From: Prorocentrum cordatum
Taxonomy: Eukaryota > Sar > Dinophyceae > Prorocentrales > Prorocentraceae
DNA: 64,000 bases
Direction of reading: 5' to 3'
Assembly (NCBI GenBank): GCA_963575745.1
Contig: CAUYUJ010016493.1
Coordinates: 361,001-425,000, forward strand
Shown: positions 9,740 to 19,470 of the stretch, piece after piece
How positions within the stretch are numbered: the first letter of the stretch is position 1
How the letters are laid out: each line of letters starts with the position of its first letter
The notes under the pieces: generated by a model
The model's database searches: none
The model's input: the letters and a program-made list of their open reading frames with translations, nothing else
Told to the model about the DNA's origin: nothing
Translations under genes and position numbers: made by a program

Positions 9740-10425
9740 CCCGGCAGATAAGTCCTCCCTGTCTCACCCCGACATGTGTCGGTTGGGCGGGCCAGGCGCT
9801 TCTTGTTGAGACCCAAGCGCAATGCAGGATCTTGAAGCTTCGACGATGCAGCAGTTTCACGGACGGAAGGCGGGCCGTTCACAGGATGTGGTTCTCGCCT
9901 TCCAGCGCCGCGCACACTCGTTTCATGAGCTTGCAAGAGCTTCACGGATGGAAGGCGGGCCGTTTACAAAATGTCGTTCTCGCCTTCCAGCTCCGTGCAC
10001 ATTCGCTTTGAAAGCCTTCGAGAGTTTCATGGAGGGAGGGCGGGTCGTTTACACGTTGTGGTTCTCGCTTTGATCGCCGCTCACATTCGTCTCACAAGTT
10101 TTCACGAGTTTCGCTGATGGAGGGCGGGTCGTGTTCAAAGTGTGGTCCTCGCCTTAGCGCCGCGGACATTCGTCTTAAAAGCGTGCAAGAGCTTCACATA
10201 TGGACGGCGGATCCGTTTCAAACTGGCTCTCGTTGGAGAGCCGTGCACATTCGTCATAGTTGTTTGCAGGAGCTTCACGGATGGATGGGGGGGGCGTTCA
10301 AACATGTGGTTCTTATTTGGCCGTCGCGCACATTCGCTTCAAAAGTTCGCAAGGGCTTCACGGGTAGAGGGCGGCTCCGTGTCGAAGTGCGGTTCCCTCT
10401 TTGGCGTCGCGCACAGTCCTCCCAC
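9740..10425 (-). repeat. Composite repeat, copy 3 (inverted, partial)
   Basis: The tail (ctccctgtctcaccccgaca, then gggcgggccaggcg) lies at about 9750-9810, followed by about seven ~80-bp satellite units (ttcacggatggaagg, then tcgccttccagcgccg) to about 10420. The head and box modules seen in other copies are not recognisable. Confidence 0.7.
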
Positions 10426-10479
10426 CTTCCTCTTCCCCCTCTGCCTTCATGTTTGTCCCAGCTGCCCCCTTCTCTCCCG

Positions 10480-10650
10480 TCCTCCTCCTCCTCTCCTCCT
10501 CCTCCTCCTCCTCCTCCTCCTCCTCCTCCTCCTCCACTCCCTCCTCCTCCACCTCCTCACCCTCCTCCTCCTCCTCCTCCTCCTCCTCCTCCTCCTCCTC
10601 CTCCTCCTCCTCCTCCTCCTCCTCCTCCTCCTCCTCCAGCCCCCCATCCG
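10480..10650. repeat. (TCC)n microsatellite
   Basis: A long pyrimidine tract with minor interruptions. Confidence 0.9.
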
Positions 10651-10704
10651 TGTCATCGTAGACCTTCTCGTCCTCCTCCTTGCTCATCCCTGCACCGCCG
10701 CCTC

Positions 10705-10790
10705 CTCCTCCGCGCGCGGGTCTATCATCCCGCGGGCGTGTGGTTGCTGGGAGCCCGCAAACCCCTCCGCGGCCCCTCAAAGACCTTCGT
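10705..10790 (+). CDS. Weak exon-like island, class B-like, second copy
   Basis: Plus strand RARVYHPAGVWLLGARKPL, clearly related at DNA level to the island at 9600-9665 and likewise set between TCC tracts. It could be a diverged class B exon or a short dispersed repeat. Confidence 0.22.
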
Positions 10791-10819
10791 CGACATCTTC
10801 CTCGTCCTCTTTATCCTCT

Positions 10820-11262
10820 CTCCCTCGTCCTCAACCTCCTCCTCCTCCTCCTCCTCCTCCTCCTCCTCCTCCTCCTCCCCCTCCTCCTTCTCCTCCTTCT
10901 CTCCTCTCCTCCTCCCCGCCCCCTTTCTCTCCTCCTCCTCTCCTCCTTCCTACCTCCTCCTCCTTCTCCTCCTTCTTCTCTCCTCCTCCTCCTCCTCCTC
11001 CTCCTCCTCCTCCTCCTCCTCCTCCTCCTCCCCCTCGATAATGCCTCCTCACAAGTATCGTCCTCTTCCTTCCCATCTGTCTCCTCATCATCAGCAGCAG
11101 CAATATTAGCAGCATCATGTTCATCGTTTTCGGCATCAACATCATCATCATCAGCAGCATCATCAGCATCATCAACATCATCACCATCATCATCATCATC
11201 AGCAGCAGCAGCATCAGCATCAGCATCAGCATCAGCATTATCATCATCACCATCATCAGCCT
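10820..11262. repeat. (TCC)n then (ATC/AGC)n microsatellites
   Basis: TCC triplets to about 11035, then mixed CAT/CAG triplets from 11085 to 11262. Confidence 0.9.
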
Positions 11263-11339
11263 CCTCTTCCTCCTCCTGCTCCTGCTCCTGGTCCTCCCTC
11301 CTCCCTCGGTACCATCTCTCGTCCCTCCTCCGCTTCGTC

Positions 11340-11490
11340 CTCCTCCTCCTCCTCCTCCTCCTCCTCCTCCTCCTCATCCTCCCCCTCCTCCTCCTCCCCC
11401 TCCTCCTCCTCCTCCTCCTCCTCCTCCTCCTCCTCCTCCTCCTCCTCCCGCCCCCTTTCTCCTCCTCCCTCCTCCCTCCTCCCTCCTCCG
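11340..11490. repeat. (TCC)n tract upstream of candidate exon
   Basis: A pyrimidine triplets tract ending some 15 bp before the acceptor-like CCCGAGCAG of the class B exon. It could serve as an oversized polypyrimidine tract. Confidence 0.85.
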
Positions 11491-11506
11491 CCCCACCCCC
11501 GAGCAG

Positions 11507-11587
11507 GGCGAGCTCCACGTGGACGCCCCCGCCGGCTTCACGCTCGAGCGCTCCGCCTCGAGCTTCTGCGTCCGGACGCTCCTCGAG
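11507..11587 (+). CDS. Candidate exon, class B of repeated-domain protein
   Basis: An 81-bp island (27 codons, phase 0 at both ends) with acceptor-like GAGCAG and donor-like GTGGCAGG. It encodes GELHVDAPAGFTLERSASSF followed by CVRTLLE. The island at 44635 encodes GEYLTVSAPPGFLLDAGSW at the same place in the exon. The shared GE.L.V.AP.GF.L pattern is typical of a beta-strand pair with a turn, but I cannot name the family. It sits between a (TCC)n tract upstream and a (GGA)n tract downstream, with composite repeat copy 4 following. Confidence 0.5.
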
Positions 11588-11634
11588 GTGGCAGGCCCCC
11601 ACGGCGGGCTCCGGCCCGGTCGCCCTCTCCTGGG

Positions 11635-11828
11635 GAGGAGGAGGAGGAGGAGGAGGAGGAGGAGGAGGAGGAGGAGGAGGAGGAGGAGGAGGAGGAGGAG
11701 GAGGAGGAGGAGGAGGAGGAGGAGGAGGAGAGGAGGAGGAGGAGGAGGAGGAGGAGGAGGAGGAGGGCGGAGGAGGAGGAGAAGGAGGAGGGGAAGGAGC
11801 AAGGAGGAGGAGGAGGAGGAGGAGGAGG
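11635..11828. repeat. (GGA)n microsatellite
   Basis: A nearly pure purine tract complementary to the (TCC)n upstream of the exon at 11507. It ends at the GACCAGTGTAAACCCAAG head of composite repeat copy 4. Confidence 0.92.
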
Positions 11829-12605
11829 ACCAGTGTAAACCCAAGAGCCATCAACGATGCTGGAATACACCCTCCCTCCAAGCTCCCCCTTCGTAGGGCC
11901 CCTACAACGGTTCATTTCCAGTGAGGGATCTGCCTCGTTGGAAAACAACCGCTTGGAAACCTGGAAGCATGCCAAAACCTTGTTCTCGGGCTTCAACGCC
12001 ACGGATCAACCTGACTGTTGCGTCTTGACGACCCTGGATCGTTCCAGAACGCCATTCTTGGGACTTCAACACCGTCAATCAACGCAACTGTTGCACCCGC
12101 AAAATCCAGAATCCTTCCAAAACACCATTTCTGGTACGCTGATCGCGGGAATCCGTGAAACTCTTGCACATTGTATTAACGAATGTGCGCGGCGCTCAGG
12201 CGAGAGCACATTTTGAAAAGGAGCCGCCCTCAATCCTTGAAACTCTTGCAAATGGTCAGAAGAATGTGCGCGGCGCTAAAACGAGAGCCACATTTTGAAA
12301 ACGGGTGATCCTCAATCCGTGAAGCTCTTGCACATTTTAGAATGTGCGCGGCGCGAAGGCGAGAGCCACGTTTTGGAAACGGGTGATCCTCAATCCGTGA
12401 AGCTTTTGCAATTGTTTAGAATGGGTGTGCGCGGCGCTAAGGCGAGAGCCACATTCTGAACACGACCCGCCCTCTATTTTTGAAGCTGTGGCCCATGTTT
12501 AAGCTTCCGAGTCATAAATGGTGAGGAGGTCTCAGGCGAAACGCCCAGCCCGCACTAAAAACTGGCCTCGGGGTGCGACAGGGAGAAGTTATCGATAGGG
12601 AAAAG
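11829..12605 (+). repeat. Composite repeat, copy 4
   Basis: Head gaccagtgtaaacccaag with catcaacgatgctggaa, boxes at about 11990-12150, four satellite units at 12150-12490 (gtgcgcggcgctaaggcgag), and tail with gaggaggtctcaggcgaaac and ggggtgcgacagggag. (GGA)n follows. No ORF. Confidence 0.8.
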
Positions 12606-13232
12606 GAATGGAGGAGGAGGAGGAGGGAGGAGGAGGAGGAGGAGGGAGGAGGGAGGAGGAGGGAGGAGGGAGGAGGAAGAGGAGGAGGAGGAGGAGGAGA
12701 AGGGAGGAGGAGGAGGAGGAGGAGGAGGAGGAGGAGGCGGGAGGAGCAGGATGAGCTGGCCCGCGAGGTGGCCCCAACCTGGGCCCCGCGGGACGGCGGC
12801 AGATCTCCCACGATTTCTTCGCTTTGTTTCGATTTCCTCGACTTCACCGAGTTTCTCGATTCCTCGACTCCTCCACTTCCTCGGCCCCTCGACTTCCTCG
12901 AGTTCCTCGATTCCTCGACTCTTCGATTCCCTCGACTTCCTCGAGTTCCTCGATTCCCCGATGCCTCCAATCTGGGCGCTGTGCCGCGATTTCGGCCTCT
13001 GGGGGCCGCTCTCGGAGCCCCCGGGGTCATCAGAAAGCGAGGACGTCTGGGGAAGTGGGAGGAGAGAACAGGGCAGGAGGCGGGGAGGAGGAGGAGGAGG
13101 AGGAGGAGGAGGAGGAAGAGGAGGAGGGGGAGGAGGAGGAGGAGGAGGAGGAGGGGGAGGAGGAGGAGGAGGAGGAGGAGGAGGAGGAGGAGGAGGAGGA
13201 GGAGGAGGAGGAGGAGGGGGAGGAGGACGAGG
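12606..13232. repeat. (GGA)n tracts around a TTCCTCGAC minisatellite
   Basis: GGA triplets at 12606-12740 and 13075-13230. Between them, 12815-12965 is a minisatellite built from TTCCTCGAG/TTCCTCGAC units. The remaining unique DNA at 12740-12815 and 12965-13070 shows no gene. Confidence 0.85.
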
Positions 13233-13239
13233 AGGAGAT

Positions 13240-13586
13240 GTGCCGGTATAGGGCCCCAGGTTACTGTGCAATTGCAGGCGGTTGGCCTTAGTAGCAGTGA
13301 TAACCGCCATGAGGCGGTGTGACACACCTGTGTCGTCAGAACGTTGGGTGCTTACTGCAAAACAGAGCCCCATCTTTACCACGATTGTGATGTTGTATTT
13401 GCATGGTAGAGGTGCGAGGTCATGGCAACAATAACAAGATACAGGGATACCTACCCCACGACAGGAATGGATAGAGTACAATATTGCTAACTTCGGACTT
13501 TACTGTCTTAACGCGTACAGCCAAGGTGACTACGAGTTCGTCCAAGCTGGCCTGTTGACCATGACGCGGTAACGAGCGACCTTGAG
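13240..13586. other. No supported gene
   Basis: AT-richer unique sequence, including a hairpin-prone gataaccgccatgaggcggt near 13298. No domain is recognisable. Confidence 0.3.
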
Positions 13587-14450
13587 GTGCAAGATCATTC
13601 GGGTAACCAGAACCTGCCCAACGAGCACGCGATGCCACTGATGATGACGCTTGAGGAATGGAAAGCAGCGTTAAGCATCACCAGTCTCGAAAGCAAGCAT
13701 GAGGCAGACACCACGCAAGTGAAGGTTGGAGCAGTCGCAATGGAAACACTCGAGGAGCAAATGAGCATAAACGTGATCCTCGCTCAGGTAGCTGAACATC
13801 TCAGATATAACAACAGCGAAGCTCGCTCAAGGCCTGTGAGCGAATCGAAGGCAAGCCACTGATTGGACAGTTCCAACGGAGATCGGACGACATTTCGAGA
13901 GTCGAGCGGCGGTCTACTACACGCCCCCGCACAACCTAACAATGGGGGCCGAAAGGTCCTCCAGTTATTGAATGCAAAGCACGGAGCTGTGCCAGACGTC
14001 AGTGAGGAAGGTGATAAATAAGAAGAATGTTGAGCGGGGGAAAGCAGCAGCGGAGTGCAACAAGGCATCGCCAGAGAAGAAATGGGAAGAAGACGCACGC
14101 GATGGCGAATACGCGTTGGACGAGGATGAATCCTACAAGCTGGACGAACACCCAGTTAGTAAATCCGAACCGAAAAGCTGGAGAACATGAAGGCACGGGG
14201 CAAGCCGCATGGTCTTAAAGAAGGAAGGACTGAGCGCATACATGATGATCTATAAGTGGTACTCTGCAACAGCCAGGGCACCACTACCGGCTAAGCTGAG
14301 CTCAACCATGACACCCGACATACCTAAGAAGATCAGTGACAAGTCGATCCAGCTTGATCTGGAGTATCCCACCTATGCTTGGCACCTGCAGTATGAAGCA
14401 GGGGTAGCCGCGCGATCCGCGCACCTGTCGACATCACGCATCAGGTCGCC
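13587..14450 (+). pseudogene. Unknown coding-like region with frame changes
   Basis: Three successive plus-strand frames are protein-like and use AT-richer codons than the rest of the window. The first (13587-13862) contains MPLMMTLEEWKAALSITSLE. After a stop, another frame to about 14020 contains GGRKVLQLLNAKHGAVPDVS. The third (13972-14190) is Lys/Glu-rich and contains DARDGEYALDEDESYKLDEH; a fourth from 14209 contains GLSAYMMIYKWYSATARAPL and SIQLDLEYPTYAWHLQYEAG. The run of frame breaks suggests a decayed gene or retroelement remnant. I recognise no domain. Confidence 0.35.
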
Positions 14451-14565
14451 CAGCTCAGCCTCATCCAGCGCCCCGAGCCGTCGTACTACGTGTCGCCATG
14501 TGGCCCACGTCTCGGGCCACCTCATCCGTCGCCTGTGGTAGCGGGCTTTTCCTCCGCCTCGGGCG
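14400..14565 (-). CDS. Coding-like island, minus strand, unknown
   Basis: The minus strand reads MRWPETWATWRHVVRRLGAL then DEAELGDLMRDVDRCADRAA, amphipathic and helix-like. The opposite strand is Ser/Pro-rich and less protein-like. No start or splice borders can be fixed. Confidence 0.3.
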
Positions 14566-15040
14566 TGCTGCAGCAGGGCGCATCCGTCCGTCAGCCGATA
14601 CGCCTGCGTGCACTGCAGCACGCCCGCCCCAGAGATTCGGGCCGGACGAAAGGGGGGGAAAGGGAAAGGGGGGGGGTACGAAATCTGCTGCATGCAGCTG
14701 GCTTCGTCCCCACCGAGGGGCCCATTCCTCAACACATGGCCGCCTCTGGCGCCGGGAGGCGCTGGGAAAATCAGCTACGTGAGCTGATTCTCACCCCCCC
14801 CCTTGGCTATCCCCCCCTTTCGCCCAGCCCGAGAGATCCCCCTTCTCCCAAGTCCCTGCGCATGCTGTTGCCCCTTGCGGGAAGCACCCCCGTGGACGGA
14901 CGAAACCCCCTTTTTGTGGGCCTGCCGTCCCGGCGAGGCCCCGCGTCCCGACTCCGCGACGTGTTGGCGCTAAGAGGTGTGCAGGGAGGCAGGGCCACCA
15001 AGTTCGGGGGAGTGTCCAGTGAGAGCTCCGTGTGGGAATG
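14566..15040. other. No supported gene
   Basis: GC-rich unique DNA with G-runs at 14650-14680. Frames on both strands are arginine/proline-rich with no recognised motif. Confidence 0.3.
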
Positions 15041-15044
15041 GGTC

Positions 15045-15140
15045 TGCGCTCCTCCTCGTCCCCCTCCCCCTCCTCCTCCTCCTCATCCTCCCCCTCCTCC
15101 TCCTCCTCCTCCTCCTCCTCCTCCTCCTCCTCCTCGAGTT
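15045..15140. repeat. (TCC)n tract
   Basis: A pyrimidine microsatellite that here precedes, rather than follows, a plus-oriented composite repeat. Confidence 0.88.
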
Positions 15141-15149
15141 ACTGTAGTG

Positions 15150-15550
15150 TTGCGAAGATTGACGGGGCTTCAGGCGAGAACCTTATTTTGCAAAGGAGCC
15201 ACCCTCTACCCGCGCATTCGTTTCACAAGGAAGTGTTTGGGAGCCAAGCGGGAGCCCTATTTTGAAAACGAACCGCCCTCCATCCGTGTAACTGTTGGAC
15301 ATGTTCAAGACGAGCGTGCGCGGTGCCAAGGCGAGAGCCCCATGTTGAAAACACACCGCACCCCATGCGTGTAATTGCTCTATGGTTTGTGCGGGTGCCC
15401 ACGAAGCCAAGGCGATAGCCCTGTTTTGAAAACCACCCATGCTCCATCCGTGCCATTGCTGGAAAATCTTGTTTTCGAGTGTGAGAGCGGGTCCCGGCGA
15501 GACGCCCAGCTCGCCCGAACGAAACGTGGTGCGTCTGGGAGGAGTTATCT
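15150..15550 (+). repeat. Composite repeat, copy 5 (partial)
   Basis: Four diverged satellite units (gtgcgcggtgccaaggcgag near 15315), then tail elements cggcgagacgcccagctcg and gtctgggaggagttatc. Head and boxes are absent. Confidence 0.6.
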
Positions 15551-16080
15551 GGAAGGGACGGGGGTGCAGAGAAAACGAAGGAAGGAGGGGGATGAGGAGG
15601 GGAATGAAAAAGGGGATGGGGAGAAATTAGAGGAATTATCTGGAAGGGAGGGGGATGAGGAGGAAGGAGCACACAGGCTGGGGAGGTGGAGGAGGATCTC
15701 AGTCGTGGCCCCGGCCATGTCTGTGGGCGCTGGGCGATGGTCCCACACTTGCAACGTTTCAGATTAATCAAGATGGAGCTGTGCTTCCGTTTTTTCGGTC
15801 AGGACGCCGCTTCCAGGCCCAAGGAGTGTGAAACTGTTTTCTGCGATGAAAAAACGGTTTCTGGGTATGCGCAGCCATTGTGTTCAAGCCACGTGGCCAT
15901 GCAGTATTGATTTCGCGGTGGGTTCAGATGGGCACGTTGACATAGGCTTATCCACGCCTGAGCTCCTATGTTGAGCCAACGTGGCCGTCAACAGGCTGCT
16001 CCAGCTGTAAAAGCCACCCATCATTCCCGGAAGCTAGAGCCAAGGGGCATGGCACAGATTTGAGGGTACAGGCCTTGGCG
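15551..16080. other. GA-rich then unique sequence, no supported gene
   Basis: Imperfect purine repeats to about 15680 are followed by unique DNA. A 75-codon plus frame at 15686-15910 (includes RFRLIKMELCFRFFGQDAAS) is possible but unsupported. Confidence 0.25.
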
Positions 16081-16259
16081 GGCAGGATTGGGTCGAGCAT
16101 TTCGAACACTGGCCGTCCAATGTTACACTAGATGCGCTCAAGCAGCGTCACGAGTTCAAAGGTTGCAGCGGCTTCTTTTAGGGAAAGGACAGAACGCGGG
16201 TTGCGGTGCCACGTGCATCTGGATCAAACCGTATCGACCGACTTCAAGGCCAAATATTA

Positions 16260-16557
16260 TCATCCAACAGAAACAGGAGTCAAACTCAAGCAGTGGCGTT
16301 GCCAAGCGGCGCGTTTCACCTCATGGTGTGCGATACTCAGTTTACTATCAGAGGTATTGCAGGCACTGGGAGCTTCAAAGGCAACGGCATTGAGGCGGAG
16401 CTTGCCGTCCTTGGAGGTGGTGGGGATGCTTCTCTCTTTGGTTGCAGGCAGGCACGACGACGACGGCGATCCTAAACGATCGTATCTGGACGACCTTCTG
16501 ACGGCATAGCTGAAACTGCATAACTGGCCTGCGCTTGCTCTTGACCACTCGACCATG
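16260..16557 (-). CDS. Coding-like ORF end, unknown function
   Basis: The minus strand reads open to a stop at 16260, with TSKDGKLRLNAVAFEAPSAC and SKLSIAHHEVKRAAWQRHCL. The plus strand of the same DNA also reads well (FTIRGIAGTGSFKGNGIEAE then LAVLGGGG), which recalls the G-T-G-x-F barrel motif of dirigent/allene-oxide-cyclase-like proteins. Only one strand is likely real. I favour neither strongly. Confidence 0.3.
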
Positions 16558-16619
16558 GAATGAGTTATGACGCTTTGTCCTTTTAGAAGAAAACCCAATA
16601 AGGGCACCAGAGATGTCGA

Positions 16620-16745
16620 GCTTCCGCCCCCAGGAGGCCCCAGGAGGCCCCAGGAGGCCCCCAGGAGGCCCCCAAGAGGTCCCAAGGAGCCCCAAAGAGG
16701 TCTCCAGGAAGCCTCGTGAGCCCCCCCCAAGAGGGCTTCAAGACT
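16620..16745. repeat. CCAGGAGGCCCC minisatellite
   Basis: About eight units of AGGAGGCCCC/CCAAGAGGTCC. The same sequence taste recurs in 17380-17530 and 35800-35890. Confidence 0.8.
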
Positions 16746-17800
16746 GCCCACGAGGGCTCCAGGATGTCTGGAGACGCCACGACAACGCGTCACAGCGTCC
16801 AAGGGACCACGCGGGAACCAACCGAGTGCGCTCGCACGCGGTGTCGGCCGGCGGTGGGGCCCAAGCGGCGAGCTGTCCAGGCATCCACGCCACCCGCTTC
16901 CATGCTCGAGGTCTTCATCGCCGTCCCTACCGCCAGCCTCCTCCCAACGCCCTTCCTCCCCCCGTCTCCCCTCCTTTCTCCTTCCTCCCTCCTCTTCGCC
17001 CCCGAGAGATTCCCACAACGGCTCAAGAAGCCTTCAAGAAGCCCCAAGAAGACATCGTCGAAGTCGCCGTCGCCGTCGTCGCTCTCTTAATGGAAACTCC
17101 ACTGCCCTCTCCTCTGCCTATCCTTATGCCCCTTTCTCCCTCGTGTTTCGACCCTTCTCCATAGCATTGCTTCCGAGCTGTCTCGGTCCTTCTCCTCCCA
17201 CTGTGTCCTGCACCTCCTCAGGAAGCCCCGAGCAAGCTTCCAGCGGGAAGCGGACAACACGCGAAACTCATTGGGCCGTCCTGCCCGTTTAAAGGGTGCC
17301 AAGACGGCCCAACAGAACCGCAGTACCCATCAGCCCTACAAGTCTGCCCAAACACGGCCGACGAAGCCCCCACCGAGTAGAAGGCCCCCCCGAGGGCCCG
17401 AAGACAACCTAGAACCACCACCAGCACAGCCTCCGAGGGTGCCGGACGGCGGGAGGGAACCCAGAGACGGCCCAGGAGCTTTGAAGAGGCCCCGAGAAGA
17501 CCCACAGATGCCCACAAGAGGCCCCGGAATGCACTCGAAAAATTTCTCCGGTGCGCCTCAGAGGACCCAGCGAAAATCTACCACGCGCAAATTCTTGCGC
17601 GCCCCGGACTCACATCCCGCGAGGCGCCTGGAACCCCAACGGGTCCCCCACAGAGCATACGAGCTTCCAAGACACTACAAAAAGCTCCCAGGAACAACAT
17701 GACTCACGCATATTTCTTCGTCGGAACGCTTCCCCGTCGTCAAATCAAACCCCCAGGAAGCAGATCCTTCCTTGCCCCTGCCACTCTCATAAACCATCCC
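16746..17800. other. No supported gene
   Basis: CT- and CCC-rich unique DNA with scattered AGGCCCC-type motifs. The Pro/Arg-rich plus frame at 17271-17702 has no domain and follows the base composition. Confidence 0.3.
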
Positions 17801-17803
17801 CGC

Positions 17804-18064
17804 CTACATTTCAAGGTCGGGGTTCGTTGCAACATCAGGATCCTTGTTATCGGCTGAGCTATGGCTCTTCAGCAGCACCTGCGTTGCAACAAGTTGCTGC
17901 GCCTTGGGAGAGCGCTGGCTCACGGCATCTTTCGCTACGTACTTCTGATGGTACCGTGGATGGAAACAATTAACGTGAAACTGATTCGTAACGCTGGACT
18001 TTCGCCATTCAAGGTCCGCGGGTTCCAAGCTGGGCGCGATCGGCGGCCGCCGCCGGACATGTAA
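17804..18064 (-). CDS. Coding-like ORF, minus strand, unknown
   Basis: An open minus frame with balanced composition ends at a stop near 17804. It includes PSLEPADLEWRKSSVTNQFH, then CFHPRYHQKYVAKDAVSQRS and LVATQVLLKSHSSADNKDPD. The C..P..H/K cluster might be part of a small zinc-binding motif, but this is speculative. No start is fixed. Confidence 0.35.
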   Translation of the reverse strand, partial: LHVRRRPPIAPSLEPADLEWRKSSVTNQFHVNCFHPRYHQKYVAKDAVSQRSPKAQQLVATQVLLKSHSSADNKDPDVATNPDLEM

Positions 18065-18175
18065 CACATAAACGCGAATCACAAGTGCATGTTTTTGAGC
18101 CCCGTGCTGTCCTTGCCCAGACTGCATTAATTTTTTCAGGAAGGCGGAATTCCAACGTTATGATTTGGTTTCGCG

Positions 18176-18406
18176 TTAATTTTTTACATCCACGGTCGTG
18201 AAGGACAGACCGTTTGCAGTGGCCTCGCGGGCCTTCGGGGGCAGCTCCAGGGATGCCCCGAGCTCCGCCGACCAGCCAAAGTTGGGTAGGTTAGTTTCGT
18301 TGTCGGCCGCGCGGCCGGGACAAGGTTCTTCCGTCGCCCTCGCCCGTCGGCGCTGGCGAATCGCACATCGCGCTGCTTCCTGGCTTCGCTGGATGGACGC
18401 CCACAC
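18176..18406 (-). CDS. Coding-like ORF, minus strand, unknown
   Basis: The C-terminal part reads NETNLPNFGWSAELGASLEL then PPKAREATANGLSFTTVDVK and stops at 18176. It could be a last exon. The plus strand is also open here (KDRPFAVASRAFGGSSRDAP), so the evidence is modest. Confidence 0.3.
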   Translation of the reverse strand: MWASIQRSQEAARCAIRQRRRARATEEPCPGRAADNETNLPNFGWSAELGASLELPPKAREATANGLSFTTVDVKN

Positions 18407-18559
18407 CCCGGAAGGAGGGAAGCCGCGGGCGCCTCTCCTGCAGTGCCGCCTCCGCAGGGGCGGGAGCGCTTGTCGGGGCAGGACCGGGGGGTCCGCAGGG
18501 CAAGCGCCTTGATCGGGAGTCTCGAGACGGGGATCAATGCAAACGGGGGTCAGTCAGGG

Positions 18560-18760
18560 CACCGGATCCTGCAGGATCCTGCGAAGACCCCTTCTGGCTG
18601 ACCCGGGTCAGCGAGCCGCTCGTGGCCGCGAGGCGGCCGCGCATATTGGCTGACCCGGGTTTGCGAAGACCTGCGTTGCAGATTTTTGCTTCCCTGCATG
18701 GCAGTTTTTTGGTTTCCTGCTGACCTGGGTCTGGATTGACCCGGGTCAGAAGGTCCCCGA
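18560..18760. repeat. Cluster of TGACCCGGGTCA palindromes
   Basis: Perfect 12-bp palindromes at 18599-18610 and 18737-18748, half-matches near 18648 and 18720, and a GGATCCTGCAGGATCC palindrome at about 18564. All sit in ~90-bp imperfect repeats (gcgaagacc... ctgacc.gggt). Protein-binding or foldback function cannot be judged. Confidence 0.6.
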
Positions 18761-18899
18761 CTTGAGGCAGCTCTGCCAGCCCCATCGCATAGCCTCAGAG
18801 GGCCACCACTCTCGGTGTGAGTAGCCACGTCGTGCGCCGTACGTCGGTGGACTTCTAACCCAGGCCCCTCGCGATGCGTCCGTCCTGAAGGTCGGGGGG

Positions 18900-19100
18900 A
18901 CTTCCGAGCCTTCTGAGAAGGCCCGCCCCTTCTCACTTCCCCCCCTGGCTCGCCGCCTAGAAGGTGCATTGGGCGCAGTGCTCTGAAACAAGAGAAGTAC
19001 AGCGAGGCCGCATCCGCCGGCGGGAAGGCGGCAGAAGGCCGGCGGAGGTCGGCGGAAGTAAAAAATGCCCCCCAAAGAGGTGAGAGTTTCTTCGGGTTCA
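18900..19100. repeat. Two dispersed repeats in tandem
   Basis: 18903-18960 (cttctgagaaggcccgccc, then ctcacttcccccc) matches 48180-48255. 19005-19105 (ccgccggcgggaaggcggc, then ggcggaagtaaaa, then ggttcagggtttc) matches 32610-32750. Both pairs are short, non-coding and share no flanks. Confidence 0.65.
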
Positions 19101-19109
19101 GGGTTTCGA

Positions 19110-19215
19110 GGAGGAGGAGGAGGAGGAGGAGGAGGAAGAGATATACATATATATAGAGAGAGAGAGATAAGAAAGAGAGACAGAGAGAGTCAGAGAGAGA
19201 GAGAGAGAAATTCGA
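19110..19215. repeat. (GGA)n, (TA)n and (GA)n microsatellites
   Basis: Three abutting simple repeats. Confidence 0.85.
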
Positions 19216-19470
19216 CGACAGCCGTGTTGCGTGTCCCCTACATCATGTACTGGGAATTGGCGATTTGTCACGGTCGGGCGTTGGGCAGATAGCATTGCGT
19301 TTCAATGTTTCAATGACGATTCAAATTACAAATCTGGAAGCCCCAGCCCCTCTCACCTCAACCAGCCGCGACAGGCTGACACAACGAAGGAGCTGCGAAC
19401 AAGACCGTTCCTCGTGTTCGTGATCCTTGCGGCGAAGTGTTCGTAATTCGACTTGCTCTGCGGCGGTGTG

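Noticed and set aside
10680-11924. Long open frames of Leu, Ser, Pro or Gly over 10.5-11.9 kb on both strands
   Set aside because: They are translations of (TCC)n and (GGA)n tracts; all frames are open because the triplets have no stop in any phase.
16206-16475. Plus-strand dirigent/allene-oxide-cyclase-like domain
   Set aside because: Only a short GTGSFKG-type motif supports it and the opposite strand reads equally well; mentioned in the 16260 entry but not called.
18560-18760. Rho-independent terminator or operator reading of the palindromes
   Set aside because: Bacterial signals do not apply to this genome and no gene end lies beside them.
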